Shown piece by piece: positions 8,531-16,168 of a stretch of DNA of 23,125 nucleotides. Source of the DNA: Pedobacter ureilyticus. Lineage in GTDB: Bacteria > Bacteroidota > Bacteroidia > Sphingobacteriales > Sphingobacteriaceae. The notes beneath the pieces were generated by a model, which saw only the letters and a list, made by a program, of their open reading frames with translations, was not told the origin of the DNA and ran no database searches. The first letter of the stretch is position 1. Each line of letters starts with the position of its first letter. The position numbers were made by a program, and so were the translations under genes. The stretch is taken from assembly GCF_005925345.1 (NCBI RefSeq), contig NZ_SSHJ01000038.1, positions 1-23,125 of the forward strand, in the 5' to 3' direction.

Positions 8531-9145
8531 ATGTTCAGTCAACTAAGAAATATAGATACTGCATTCAGGCACATCAAAAGGTTCAGTCTTTTTCTGATCA
8601 TTGCCTGCATTACCATTTCAGGATTTGCCATTTACAAGAGCTATGAAATGGTCGGTAAAGCACAGGCAAAAGTTTACATCCTTGCCAACGGAAAAGCCAT
8701 AGAAGCTTTTAGTACCGAACGAAAAAACAACCTGCCTGTAGAGATCAGGGATCACGTAAAAATGTTCCACCACTATTTTTTTACCCTTGATCCTGATGAA
8801 AAGGTTATCCAGCGAAACATTAGCAAAGCTCTGGAACTATCAGACCAAAGTGCTAAGAAAAGTTACGATAATCTGAAGGAACAAGGTTTCTATAGCAACC
8901 TGATTTCAGCCAATATCTCACAGGAAATAACAATTGATAGTGTTCATCTAGATATTGAGCAGTATCCCTATTATTTCCGCTGTTATGCTACCCAACAGCT
9001 TATCCGTTCGAGTGCTACAGTAAACAGAAAACTGGTTACCCAGGGGTATTTGAGAAATGTCGGACGTAGTGATAATAATCCTCATGGTTTTTTGATCCAA
9101 CGCTGGGAAACTTTGGAGAATAGCGACTTACCCTTAAAGCCCTAA
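8531..9145 (+). CDS. traK: Conjugative transposon protein TraK (VirB8-like)
   Basis: A 204-aa bitopic protein of the TraK family. A short cytoplasmic N-terminus (MFSQLRNIDTAFRHIKR) is followed by one membrane helix (about 18-36) and a periplasmic domain of about 165 residues. Recognisable family blocks are KVYILANGKAIEAF, HVKMFHHYFFTLDPDEK and YPYYFRCYATQQLIRSS. The layout and position correspond to VirB8, the periplasmic assembly factor that bridges inner-membrane and core components. It lies 30 nt after traJ, with a very small membrane-protein gene following after 4 nt. The frame is complete. Confidence 0.93.
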   Translation: MFSQLRNIDTAFRHIKRFSLFLIIACITISGFAIYKSYEMVGKAQAKVYILANGKAIEAFSTERKNNLPVEIRDHVKMFHHYFFTLDPDEKVIQRNISKALELSDQSAKKSYDNLKEQGFYSNLISANISQEITIDSVHLDIEQYPYYFRCYATQQLIRSSATVNRKLVTQGYLRNVGRSDNNPHGFLIQRWETLENSDLPLKP

Positions 9146-9149
9146 ACGT

Positions 9150-9365
9150 ATGAAACTCTTTAGGAAAAACAGTAGATCAATTGGTGGCGATGCGATTGCC
9201 GAGAAAATTGCCAAAAAGATTATCGATAGGCAAAGGATATTAGCCAATTATCTGAACAGAAAAACAAGGAACATTTCTGGCGAGTTATGGGTGGCTATTC
9301 TGATAATTTTTTGTGCGGCTTTTGGGTGCTATTGTACATTTCTGCTCATTAGGGCGCTAGGCTGA
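9150..9365 (+). CDS. Small membrane protein in the TraL position
   Basis: A 71-aa protein with a basic N-terminal half (AEKIAKKIIDRQRILANYLN) and one C-terminal membrane helix (about 46-67). It sits between traK and traM, where Bacteroides elements carry the small membrane protein TraL (DUF3989). The resemblance is in position, size and topology only; I cannot align it convincingly to TraL. It is separated by 4 nt from traK and 38 nt from traM. A stabilising subunit of the inner-membrane complex is a reasonable guess. The gene is very probably real, because it has a clean ATG and fills the otherwise empty gap in the operon. Confidence 0.7.
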   Translation: MKLFRKNSRSIGGDAIAEKIAKKIIDRQRILANYLNRKTRNISGELWVAILIIFCAAFGCYCTFLLIRALG

Positions 9366-9403
9366 TTTAATCAAATACATAAAAATCAATTAAAAATAAG
9401 TTT

Positions 9404-10459
9404 ATGGAAACAATCAACAAAAAGGACAAACGGAAACAGCTACTCATCATTCCCTTACTTATCATCCCGTTTTTGGCACTGACCTTTTATGCCATGGGCG
9501 GCGGTAAAGGTAGTGATGCAAATCTTCAGACAGGTCGTCAGGAAATCAATGCCGAGTTGCCAGATGCAGCTTTCAAAAAGGAAGAACCAACTAATAAAAT
9601 GAGTTTTTATAAGCAGTCAGAAATCGATAGCGCTCATCTTACGAAGGATAGCAGCCTAAATGCTATAAATGCCCATTTAATTGGAAGCAGAGATGAGCAG
9701 GACATCAGGACTGATGCCATTAACCAAAAGCTGGAAGCTTTAAAAAAGGAGCTCAGCCAACCCGATGAACCTATTAAAACCACTAATTCTAACCAAACAA
9801 CTACCAATAGGGAAACATCCATCAAAAATGATGTGGACCGTTTGGAAGCCTTGATGAAAACCATGCAGTTTGGAAAAGAAGTTGATCCTGAAATGCAACA
9901 GCTGAGTGGGATGATGGATAAGATCATTGCCATTCAGAACCCCGAACTTGCACGGCAAAAATTCCAGCAGACAATTAGTCTGGATAGCCAATTCAGGGCA
10001 ACACCAGCTATCATTGTTGACAATCAAAAAGTGGTTCAGGGCGCAACGGTAAAAATCAGGTTGCAGGACACCCTCCGCATCGCAGGTATACTTGTTCCAA
10101 AGGGGCATGAACTGTTCGGTGCTTGTAGGATTACCAATCAGCGCCTATTACTTGATATCAAAAATATCAGACTAGGCACTTCCATCATTCCAGTTGATCT
10201 TTCGATCTACAGTCTTGATGGAATGATCGGTATCGATGCGCCAGAGGCTATGCTTACTGGAGCACTTAATAACGGAACTGACGATGCGGTAAGGAGTGTT
10301 GGGTTTGGAGGTTTTGACCAGACTGTTGCCACCCAGGTCGCAGGTGCAGGAATAGACGCGGCAAGGCAACTGATCAGCAAAAAGGTAAAGAATATCAAGG
10401 TAAAGCTTAAAAGTGGATATGCTGTTCTATTACGTAACAATCAGCTAAGAGCACGATAA
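9404..10459 (+). CDS. traM: Conjugative transposon protein TraM (VirB10-like)
   Basis: A 351-aa protein of the TraM family. Its order of parts is typical: a short basic N-terminus, one membrane helix (about 12-30, IPLLIIPFLALTFYAMGGG), a long polar linker (35-190), and a C-terminal conserved domain. Family blocks in that domain are VKIRLQDTLRIAGILVPKGH, NIRLGTSIIPVDLSIYSLDG and KVKLKSGYAVLLRNNQ near the end. VirB10-type proteins span from the inner membrane towards the outer-membrane pore. The length is somewhat short for the family, mostly through the linker. The expected next gene, traN (outer-membrane core, DUF4138), does not follow. Confidence 0.93.
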   Translation: METINKKDKRKQLLIIPLLIIPFLALTFYAMGGGKGSDANLQTGRQEINAELPDAAFKKEEPTNKMSFYKQSEIDSAHLTKDSSLNAINAHLIGSRDEQDIRTDAINQKLEALKKELSQPDEPIKTTNSNQTTTNRETSIKNDVDRLEALMKTMQFGKEVDPEMQQLSGMMDKIIAIQNPELARQKFQQTISLDSQFRATPAIIVDNQKVVQGATVKIRLQDTLRIAGILVPKGHELFGACRITNQRLLLDIKNIRLGTSIIPVDLSIYSLDGMIGIDAPEAMLTGALNNGTDDAVRSVGFGGFDQTVATQVAGAGIDAARQLISKKVKNIKVKLKSGYAVLLRNNQLRAR

Positions 10460-10483
10460 AGTAGAAAAAGTACATCATGAAAT

Positions 10484-11773
10484 ATGTCGCAATTGATCAA
10501 AAATGTGGAAATGATAGATGGGCTGATCGATTACTTGCAGCAGCAGGAAGATCGTGGCCATAGCTGGGTGGTGTATGATACTGATAATCCAATTAATTCA
10601 AAATACGACTTGCGCTGCTTTGCAGATGAAAGTGAAGCATTGGGTTTTGCCAAATCCTATCAGCAGATATGGAACTGGCATGAAGCAGTATCTATTAGTA
10701 CTATAATCTACGATCTGAAAGAACTGGATAAAATTCAATCAGATAAAATTGACCTTAATAATAATAGAAAATCAATTAAAAAAGGAAAAGCTATGAATTT
10801 GAACAATTTGGAAAATCTCAAGGAAGAGATGAAAAATCTGGGCTTCAGAGATAAGCTCATTGAAAAAATGGAAGAGAATATGACAAAAAATGTTCCCGAA
10901 TTTACACTCCACGATAGTGTGCCGGCTACTAAGGGACAAGTTGATCTTGCACTGCACTTTAAGCAATCTGGACAATCAGATTTTTACTATTTTAATAAAT
11001 TTACGGTGAGCCACAATCAAGACAAACCATTGGAAGAAGGCCAGCAGTACATGGTCATTTCCAAAAACGAAGATGGAAAGAATATTGTAAAGAAGCACGA
11101 AAATGTGAGTGATGCGTTGGCTTTCTTTAAAGAGCAAAAAGGTAATAGTGAACTTGCAGCAGGAAAGGATGCCGCCAATAAGGTAACAGTAGCAAGCATG
11201 GAAAATGGTAAGGTAAATTATGTGGCAAAGGAGTTTAACCGCACCTATTATGCAAGCCCTGTGAACCAGACTATTTGGCTGGAGCGTGGAAAGGGCTTTA
11301 CCGCAGAACAAGCAGCCAATTTGATACAGGGGCGTTCGGTCTATCGTGATGACATGATGAATATGGGTGGGGAGACTTACAAAGCTTGGATTAAATTGGA
11401 TTTTGATAAGGGTAAAGACCGTTTTCAGAACTATAGTATCAACCAGTACCATGATCCGTCCTATGGTTTCGATATCAATAAAGTGTTGGATAAGTTCAAT
11501 ATCAAGGAGTTGGAAGATCCTGCTAAAAAAGTGTTACTCGAGGCATCATTGCGTAATGGCAACAGACCGCTTGTATCAGTTGAAAAAGAAGGGCAGGAGG
11601 TAAAGGTGTTTTTGGAAGCCGTACCGCGTTACAGCCAGTTGAATATGTACGCAGAGAACGGTAAACCAGAAAAAAGGGAACAGTTTTTGAAAGAGACTGC
11701 ACTTTCAAGTAAGCAGGAAAAGAATAAAGGTCAAGAAAAGGAAATGAGCGAGAGCCAAGGCGTGAGGAGGTAA
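10484..11773 (+). CDS. Chimeric mobile-element protein: unknown N-domain fused to a conserved ICE protein
   Basis: A 429-aa ORF that looks like two genes joined in frame. Residues 1-95 (with WVVYDTDNPINSKYDLRCF) resemble the N-terminus of a mobile-element protein. Residues 104-429, from an internal ATG at 10793, start MNLNNLENLKEEMKNLGFRD and include LHFKQSGQSDFYYFNKF, ERGKGFTAEQAANLIQGRSV and an E/K/Q-rich tail; this is a complete, familiar hypothetical protein of Bacteroidetes conjugative elements (DUF3945-like region). The joining sequence is A/T-rich and carries AAAGGAAAAG just before ATG 10793, as an intergenic leader would. Translation could therefore also start at 10793. The function is unknown for both parts. 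The gene follows traM by 24 nt, where traN is expected. Confidence 0.65.
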   Translation: MSQLIKNVEMIDGLIDYLQQQEDRGHSWVVYDTDNPINSKYDLRCFADESEALGFAKSYQQIWNWHEAVSISTIIYDLKELDKIQSDKIDLNNNRKSIKKGKAMNLNNLENLKEEMKNLGFRDKLIEKMEENMTKNVPEFTLHDSVPATKGQVDLALHFKQSGQSDFYYFNKFTVSHNQDKPLEEGQQYMVISKNEDGKNIVKKHENVSDALAFFKEQKGNSELAAGKDAANKVTVASMENGKVNYVAKEFNRTYYASPVNQTIWLERGKGFTAEQAANLIQGRSVYRDDMMNMGGETYKAWIKLDFDKGKDRFQNYSINQYHDPSYGFDINKVLDKFNIKELEDPAKKVLLEASLRNGNRPLVSVEKEGQEVKVFLEAVPRYSQLNMYAENGKPEKREQFLKETALSSKQEKNKGQEKEMSESQGVRR

Positions 11774-11869
11774 TTTAATATCCTATTTTTTTGTACTTGT
11801 AGATTTAATATGTAAATAAAGAAATTGCTAAAAAGCAATTCGAAACCCTAAATTTTAATTTAAAATAGC

Positions 11870-12046
11870 ATGGAAAAATTCACAGAGTTAAAGGCGCTGA
11901 TTGCATCAGCAGAAACAGATGCAACTGCATTTTTTGAAAAGAACAACAAGGCTGCGGGCACAAGGCTTAGGAATGCATTGCAGCAAACAAAAGCTTTGGC
12001 GCAGGATATCCGTAACGAAGTTACCGCCAAAAAGAACGAAAAATAG
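11870..12046 (+). CDS. Small histone-H1-like DNA-binding protein
   Basis: A 58-aa protein, MEKFTELKALIASAETDATA followed by FFEKNNKAAGTRLRNALQQ and a Lys-rich end. It matches the small histone-H1-like (Hc1-type) proteins that are widespread in Bacteroidetes, which have a helical body and a basic tail and are thought to bind DNA. Such genes are frequent in conjugative elements of this group. The start ATG 11870 follows an A/T-rich leader. A strong stem-loop terminator begins 21 nt after the stop. It is likely expressed on its own or as the last gene of the rightward transcript. The family call rests on sequence pattern; its effect on the element (nucleoid packing, silencing) is not known. Confidence 0.8.
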   Translation: MEKFTELKALIASAETDATAFFEKNNKAAGTRLRNALQQTKALAQDIRNEVTAKKNEK

Positions 12047-12066
12047 ACAGTAAAAATGTCTTGGGT

Positions 12067-12100
12067 AAATGCCTGACTGAAAATGGTCAGGCATTTTTAT
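12067..12100 (+). terminator. Rho-independent terminator after the histone-like gene
   Basis: A perfect 11-bp stem, AAATGCCTGAC (12067-12077) with GTCAGGCATTT (12086-12096), closes an 8-nt loop and runs into a short T-rich tail. It ends the rightward backbone transcript. Because the stem is symmetric it may also stop the leftward copper operon, whose last gene ends 85 nt away; the T run on that strand is only three bases. Confidence 0.85.
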
Positions 12101-12181
12101 AAAAAACAATACGGATCATATCATAAAATTCTAGGCATTATGATAGATGGTTCAGATCATAAAGAAATCTCTAAGGATGTA

Positions 12182-14452
12182 CTAGTAATTGAGCGTTAGA
12201 CCAATTCCGCCACCCATATCACTATCGTAATGTGTTCTAATACCAAAATTCTTATTAATTACATATTGCATGCCTAGCATAAATTCTTTATCTGTATTTA
12301 TCATAAAAGCTGCTCTTAATCTTTTTGAAATGGGAATATCCTCACGCATCAACGACAATCGTACAATTCCATCGTGATAAACTTCTGCCTGAAAATTAAC
12401 GAGCATTGGCAAGGTGTACATAAACCCTAAGCTAAAGGCTCTTCGTGTATCTTTTTCATTCTTCTGTCCGAATAAATTGGTTTCGTGTTCGTCCATTCCC
12501 ATTTTACGGTAACGCCAGTCAAAACCTATAAAGGGCATAAGCCACTGCATTTTTCCGATGTATCTTCCTAAATGCGTTTCCACTTCATAACCGTGCATAT
12601 CGTTGTAGCCTAAACGCCATTCTGTACCTAAACTCCATCTTGCATTTTGAAACATTGCTTCGCCATCGTTTCCATTGGTTGCAAAATCATTCTGTGCCAT
12701 AAAGTGCGGCATATTGCTTTCTCTCTGCAATTTATTGTAGGCTTGTTTTTTGTTGGGCAAATATGGATTTTGATAATCGTCAACCGCAAATACCCTATTC
12801 ATCCCCGACATCATATGATAAAGGATGTGGCAGTGGAAAAACCAATCTCCTTCTTCATTAGCTAAAAATTCGATGGTATCTGTTTCCATTGGCATTATAT
12901 CCAAAACATTTTTAAGTGGTGATTTTTCGCCTTTACCGTTGATTACCCTGAAATCGAAACCGTGCAGGTGCATCGGGTGGCGCATCATTGAGTTGTTATA
13001 TATGGTAATTCGTAAAATTTCTCCTTTTTTTACGGGTATTTTATCGGTTTCAGAAAGTATTTTATTATCCATACTCCATACATATCGGTTCATATTTCCC
13101 GTAAGGGTAAACTTCAATTCTTTGACCGGAGCATCTTTAGGAAGTTCTGTATTGTAAGGAGATTGTAACATTGCATAATTCAGTGTTTTTATTTCTCCCA
13201 AAGCATTTGCATTGTAACGGTTGGGGTCATTATCCATATTCATATTGTGCCCGCTATGGTCTTCTTTAGGTTTAGCCTCTCCAGTAATTTCGGGATACAT
13301 TACCACATTCATATCCATTTGGTTCAGGCTCATTTTCATACCCATATCATCCAAATCGCCGTTCATCTTCATCATATCGTTCATCATCTTCATCCCCTCA
13401 AAATATTTCAATCTTGGGAGCGGCGATATTAACTGTTTGACGCCATTGCCTACAAAATAGCTTGCCGATTGTGTTCGGTCTTCGGTTGTGGCTAAAAACT
13501 CGTAGGCAACTCCATCGTCAGGAATTGTTACCACTATATCATAAGTTTCGGAAACCGCAATGATTAATCTATCTACTTCTACTGGCTCTACATCATTCCC
13601 ATCATTGGCTACTACTGTAATTTTACCGCCTGCATATCGTAACCAAAAATAGGATGATGCTCCGCCGTTTGACACTCTTAATCTTACTTTATCTCCCGCT
13701 TTTAGTGTTTTGCCATCAACTGTTTTTAAATCGGTAGTATGATTTCCGTTGATTAATATTTTGTCATAATACACATCGCTTACGTCCATTGCCAACATCC
13801 GTTTCCATTCGTTGGTCAATTTGGTTTTGAAATGCCCCTCCCTGATTGCTTCCGCGTAGGACTGTGTAGCGTTCTTTTTTATCGCAGCCCAATCATTGGC
13901 ATTATGCAACATGCGGTTAATGTTATCGGGATTTAGGTTTGTCCATTCGCTTAAAATGATGGGTACGGTCGGCAAATCATCAATTCCTTTTCTAAAGGTT
14001 TTATCGTCATTACGTTTTTTCATTACAAAACTGCCATACATTCCAATTTGCTCCTGCAAACCTGAATGGGAATGGTACCAATGCGTTCCGTGTTGGATAA
14101 TCGGAAAACGATAGGTATAAGTTGTACCTGCCTTAATTGGTTTTTGTGTAAGCCAGGGCACACCATCTTCTTTGTTGGGTAAAAACACGCCGTGCCAATG
14201 CAGCGATGTACTTTCTTTTAACTGGTTATGCACTACAATCTCTGCTGTATCGCCCTCCGTAAATGTAAGTGTAGGCATTGGTATTTGTCCATTTACGGCA
14301 ATAGCTCTTTTTTCTTTGCCTGCATAGTTTACAAGCGTATCTTTTACATACAGCTCATATCTCACTACTTTTTGTGCAAAAACGGATTGCGAACACAGCA
14401 GTATAAATACCGCTTGCAACAATCTCCTTTTACTATTTATGGGTATATTCAT
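12182..14452 (-). CDS. Multicopper oxidase (CopA-like) with C-terminal CopB-like barrel domain
   Basis: A 756-aa exported copper oxidase. Signal peptide about 1-26 (to SVFAQ). All four copper-ligand motifs are present: HWHG (85-88), HWYHSH (124-129), HPMHLHG (492-498) and HCHILYHMMSGM (540-551), which supply the type 1 and trinuclear sites. A Met/His-rich insert (about 353-409) is probably a Cu(I)-binding loop. Residues about 600-756 are not oxidase: they have alternating aromatic and polar strands (LGTEWRLGYNDMHGYEVETH) and end in GGGIGLTLNY, resembling the outer-membrane copper protein CopB. The likely role is periplasmic oxidation of Cu(I) to less toxic Cu(II), with the C-domain perhaps anchoring it to the outer membrane. 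It is the last gene of the copper operon. Confidence 0.9.
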   Translation of the reverse strand: MNIPINSKRRLLQAVFILLCSQSVFAQKVVRYELYVKDTLVNYAGKEKRAIAVNGQIPMPTLTFTEGDTAEIVVHNQLKESTSLHWHGVFLPNKEDGVPWLTQKPIKAGTTYTYRFPIIQHGTHWYHSHSGLQEQIGMYGSFVMKKRNDDKTFRKGIDDLPTVPIILSEWTNLNPDNINRMLHNANDWAAIKKNATQSYAEAIREGHFKTKLTNEWKRMLAMDVSDVYYDKILINGNHTTDLKTVDGKTLKAGDKVRLRVSNGGASSYFWLRYAGGKITVVANDGNDVEPVEVDRLIIAVSETYDIVVTIPDDGVAYEFLATTEDRTQSASYFVGNGVKQLISPLPRLKYFEGMKMMNDMMKMNGDLDDMGMKMSLNQMDMNVVMYPEITGEAKPKEDHSGHNMNMDNDPNRYNANALGEIKTLNYAMLQSPYNTELPKDAPVKELKFTLTGNMNRYVWSMDNKILSETDKIPVKKGEILRITIYNNSMMRHPMHLHGFDFRVINGKGEKSPLKNVLDIMPMETDTIEFLANEEGDWFFHCHILYHMMSGMNRVFAVDDYQNPYLPNKKQAYNKLQRESNMPHFMAQNDFATNGNDGEAMFQNARWSLGTEWRLGYNDMHGYEVETHLGRYIGKMQWLMPFIGFDWRYRKMGMDEHETNLFGQKNEKDTRRAFSLGFMYTLPMLVNFQAEVYHDGIVRLSLMREDIPISKRLRAAFMINTDKEFMLGMQYVINKNFGIRTHYDSDMGGGIGLTLNY

Positions 14453-14474
14453 TTTGATATTTTATTAATGAAAC

Positions 14475-14924
14475 TTATTCCTGTTCTTTTAGCCAGTCGG
14501 TTAATGTTTTGATTTGCTCGTCATTCAGTTTTGCATCTTTGTGCATCAGTGTATATGAGGACAGGGGCATTTGCTTCGTTTCTATTTGTTCTTTGATTGA
14601 GTTTAATAATCTTTCTTGTTTCCTATTTGAGTATGTACCCCATTCATTGAAATTCAAATCTTCTTTTGCGTTTTTGATATGGCTCTCTACCAATGCTCTT
14701 GCGGGCTGTATGTAATCGTACCAAACATAGTTGGTATTGTTGCTATGGCAATCGTAGCAAGAGGTTTGAAACATCGCTTTTACTTGAACAGGCATTTTAT
14801 AGAATTGGGTAAAATCTGTTGTGTAAACCTGCCCTTTATCTACATTAAGGGCAGGCTGATAAAATTGAATTGCAATAAAAATAAACAGCACTATTGCTAA
14901 TATTATCTTTAATACTCTGTTCAT
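14475..14924 (-). CDS. Haem-binding domain protein (CxxCH, c-type)
   Basis: A 149-aa protein with an N-terminal membrane anchor or signal (about 4-21, KIILAIVLFIFIAIQFYQP) and a single haem-attachment motif CYDCH at residues 56-60 within MFQTSCYDCHSNNTNYVWY. The rest matches the Haem_bd family (PF14376): WYDYIQPARALVESHIKNA and a C-terminal LNDEQIKTLTDWLKEQE helix. Such proteins are periplasmic monohaem cytochromes. In this island it sits between the DUF3347 lipoprotein (1-nt gap) and the multicopper oxidase (22 nt), so it may pass electrons from Cu(I) oxidation, but that is inference. Reading frame complete. Confidence 0.85.
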   Translation of the reverse strand: MNRVLKIILAIVLFIFIAIQFYQPALNVDKGQVYTTDFTQFYKMPVQVKAMFQTSCYDCHSNNTNYVWYDYIQPARALVESHIKNAKEDLNFNEWGTYSNRKQERLLNSIKEQIETKQMPLSSYTLMHKDAKLNDEQIKTLTDWLKEQE

Positions 14925-14925
14925 T

Positions 14926-15588
14926 TTAAAATTCTTTTTTTACAGAACCGCAGGTAAGCATCTGACTACCGTAATACGGATTTTTTATTGCTTTAGCTTC
15001 GCTAATCCAAACTGCACCTTTGCCATCATTGTACATTGGGCAATAGTCCTGATATAATTTTTGAGTTGTTCCAAACAATGCGATAAGGTCGGAAACGTCT
15101 TTACTTAACGATGCTAAATGCTCTCTCTGGTGGTCTATTTTACCAGCATTGTCGCCAATGTGTTCTGCATTTTCCTTAGCATTTTCGAAAACATCCATAA
15201 ACTCCTTATGCTTGCTGGCAGGTATGGTTTTCATATCCACCTTCTTTAAAGTAGCAAAAAGTTGTTTTCCAGCATTTGCAGCTGCTTTATCATTATCAGC
15301 AACGAGTGCATTTTTCAAAGCCAAATAATCCTTAATTATCGGTGTGATTGTAAAGTTTTGTGCTTGTTCCTTTACAGTGGACTTTTCCTCTTTCTGAGAA
15401 GACATATCTGTTGAAGTAACAGTAGCTACAGTATCATTTTGTACCGCTGATGATAAATCCTTAGTTTCTGATACTCCGGTGCTATCATTAGCCTGTTGGG
15501 TGCTATTTTTATTGGAAGACTGATTGCACGAAACTGTTATTGTTGCAACCGTTGCCAATGCGATGATGGAGAAAAATATATTTTTCAT
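14926..15588 (-). CDS. DUF3347 lipoprotein, probable periplasmic copper-binding protein
   Basis: A 220-aa protein with a lipoprotein-type signal (Cys 21 after ATVATITVS) and a low-complexity Ser/Thr/Gln linker to about residue 80. The DUF3347 domain fills the rest: a helical region (YLALKNALVADNDKAA, EHLASLSKDVSDLI) and a C-terminal motif with CPMYNDGKGAVW and NPYYGSQMLTCGSV (Cys 183, Met 185, Met 210, Cys 213). The same C-terminal motif occurs in CusB-type efflux adaptors and related copper proteins of Bacteroidetes. A paralog of this domain is encoded two genes upstream in the operon. Copper capture at the membrane surface is inferred from motif and context. Confidence 0.85.
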   Translation of the reverse strand: MKNIFFSIIALATVATITVSCNQSSNKNSTQQANDSTGVSETKDLSSAVQNDTVATVTSTDMSSQKEEKSTVKEQAQNFTITPIIKDYLALKNALVADNDKAAANAGKQLFATLKKVDMKTIPASKHKEFMDVFENAKENAEHIGDNAGKIDHQREHLASLSKDVSDLIALFGTTQKLYQDYCPMYNDGKGAVWISEAKAIKNPYYGSQMLTCGSVKKEF

Positions 15589-15627
15589 TTTAATGCTATT
15601 TAATGTTATTAAAGAAATTTTTGTTGT

Positions 15628-16149
15628 TTACTTGTTTTCAAATTCTTTCAGCTTTCGCTTCATAAATTCGATTTCCTTTGCTTGTGTTTCGAGTATGTTT
15701 TTTTGTAGCTCAATTAATTCGGGATCGGTAAGCTTAGCTTTTTCGGACATTAATACCGCTGCTGCGTGATGCGGTATCATCCCTTTTACAAATTGCTTAT
15801 CGCCCACATTTATTTGCTCCCTAATGCCAAACCACGAGAAGATACCAATCGCAAGAGAAACTGTAATTACAGCCCAATTGATTTTTTTGTTTTGATACAT
15901 TCCTTTCATTATCAATAATTCAATAATCAACATTGCTGAAACCATTAGCAGCGTCATATATAAATTGTTGATGTTTGGGATAAGATTATTCAATCCGTCA
16001 ATCATAGCATACATAATAAAATACATAGCTACAAACATTGCAACAGCCATTACAGCAAAGCGTTTGTACATTGCCAAAGAATGATTGGAATTATTTTCTT
16101 CACTCTTGTGGGTATGTTGCATTCCGTGTTGGTTTTTCATACTTTCCAT
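15628..16149 (-). CDS. DUF305 membrane protein of the copper operon
   Basis: A 173-aa protein. The N-terminus is His/Met-rich (MESMKNQHGMQHTHK), followed by three membrane helices at about 30-50, 62-82 and 91-108 and a periplasmic-type DUF305 segment. The hallmark MIPHHAAAVLMSEKA is at residues 124-138, preceded by DKQFVKG. The end is a charged helix (QAKEIEFMKRKLKEFENK). DUF305 proteins are often encoded with copper-resistance genes and the paired histidines are candidate metal ligands; the biochemical function is not established. It has a membrane-anchored form here. ATG 16140 is a possible alternative start. Confidence 0.85.
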   Translation of the reverse strand: MESMKNQHGMQHTHKSEENNSNHSLAMYKRFAVMAVAMFVAMYFIMYAMIDGLNNLIPNINNLYMTLLMVSAMLIIELLIMKGMYQNKKINWAVITVSLAIGIFSWFGIREQINVGDKQFVKGMIPHHAAAVLMSEKAKLTDPELIELQKNILETQAKEIEFMKRKLKEFENK

Positions 16150-16168
16150 AACAATTGCTTTTTATTTG

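Noticed and set aside
10976..11452. 158-codon open frame opposite the chimeric ORF
   Set aside because: Antisense shadow of a recognisable coding region, without signal, domain or leader.
12101..12190. Possible att-like short repeat at the left copper-island edge and near 21180
   Set aside because: Only a few bases (CTAGTA) agree, which is expected by chance.
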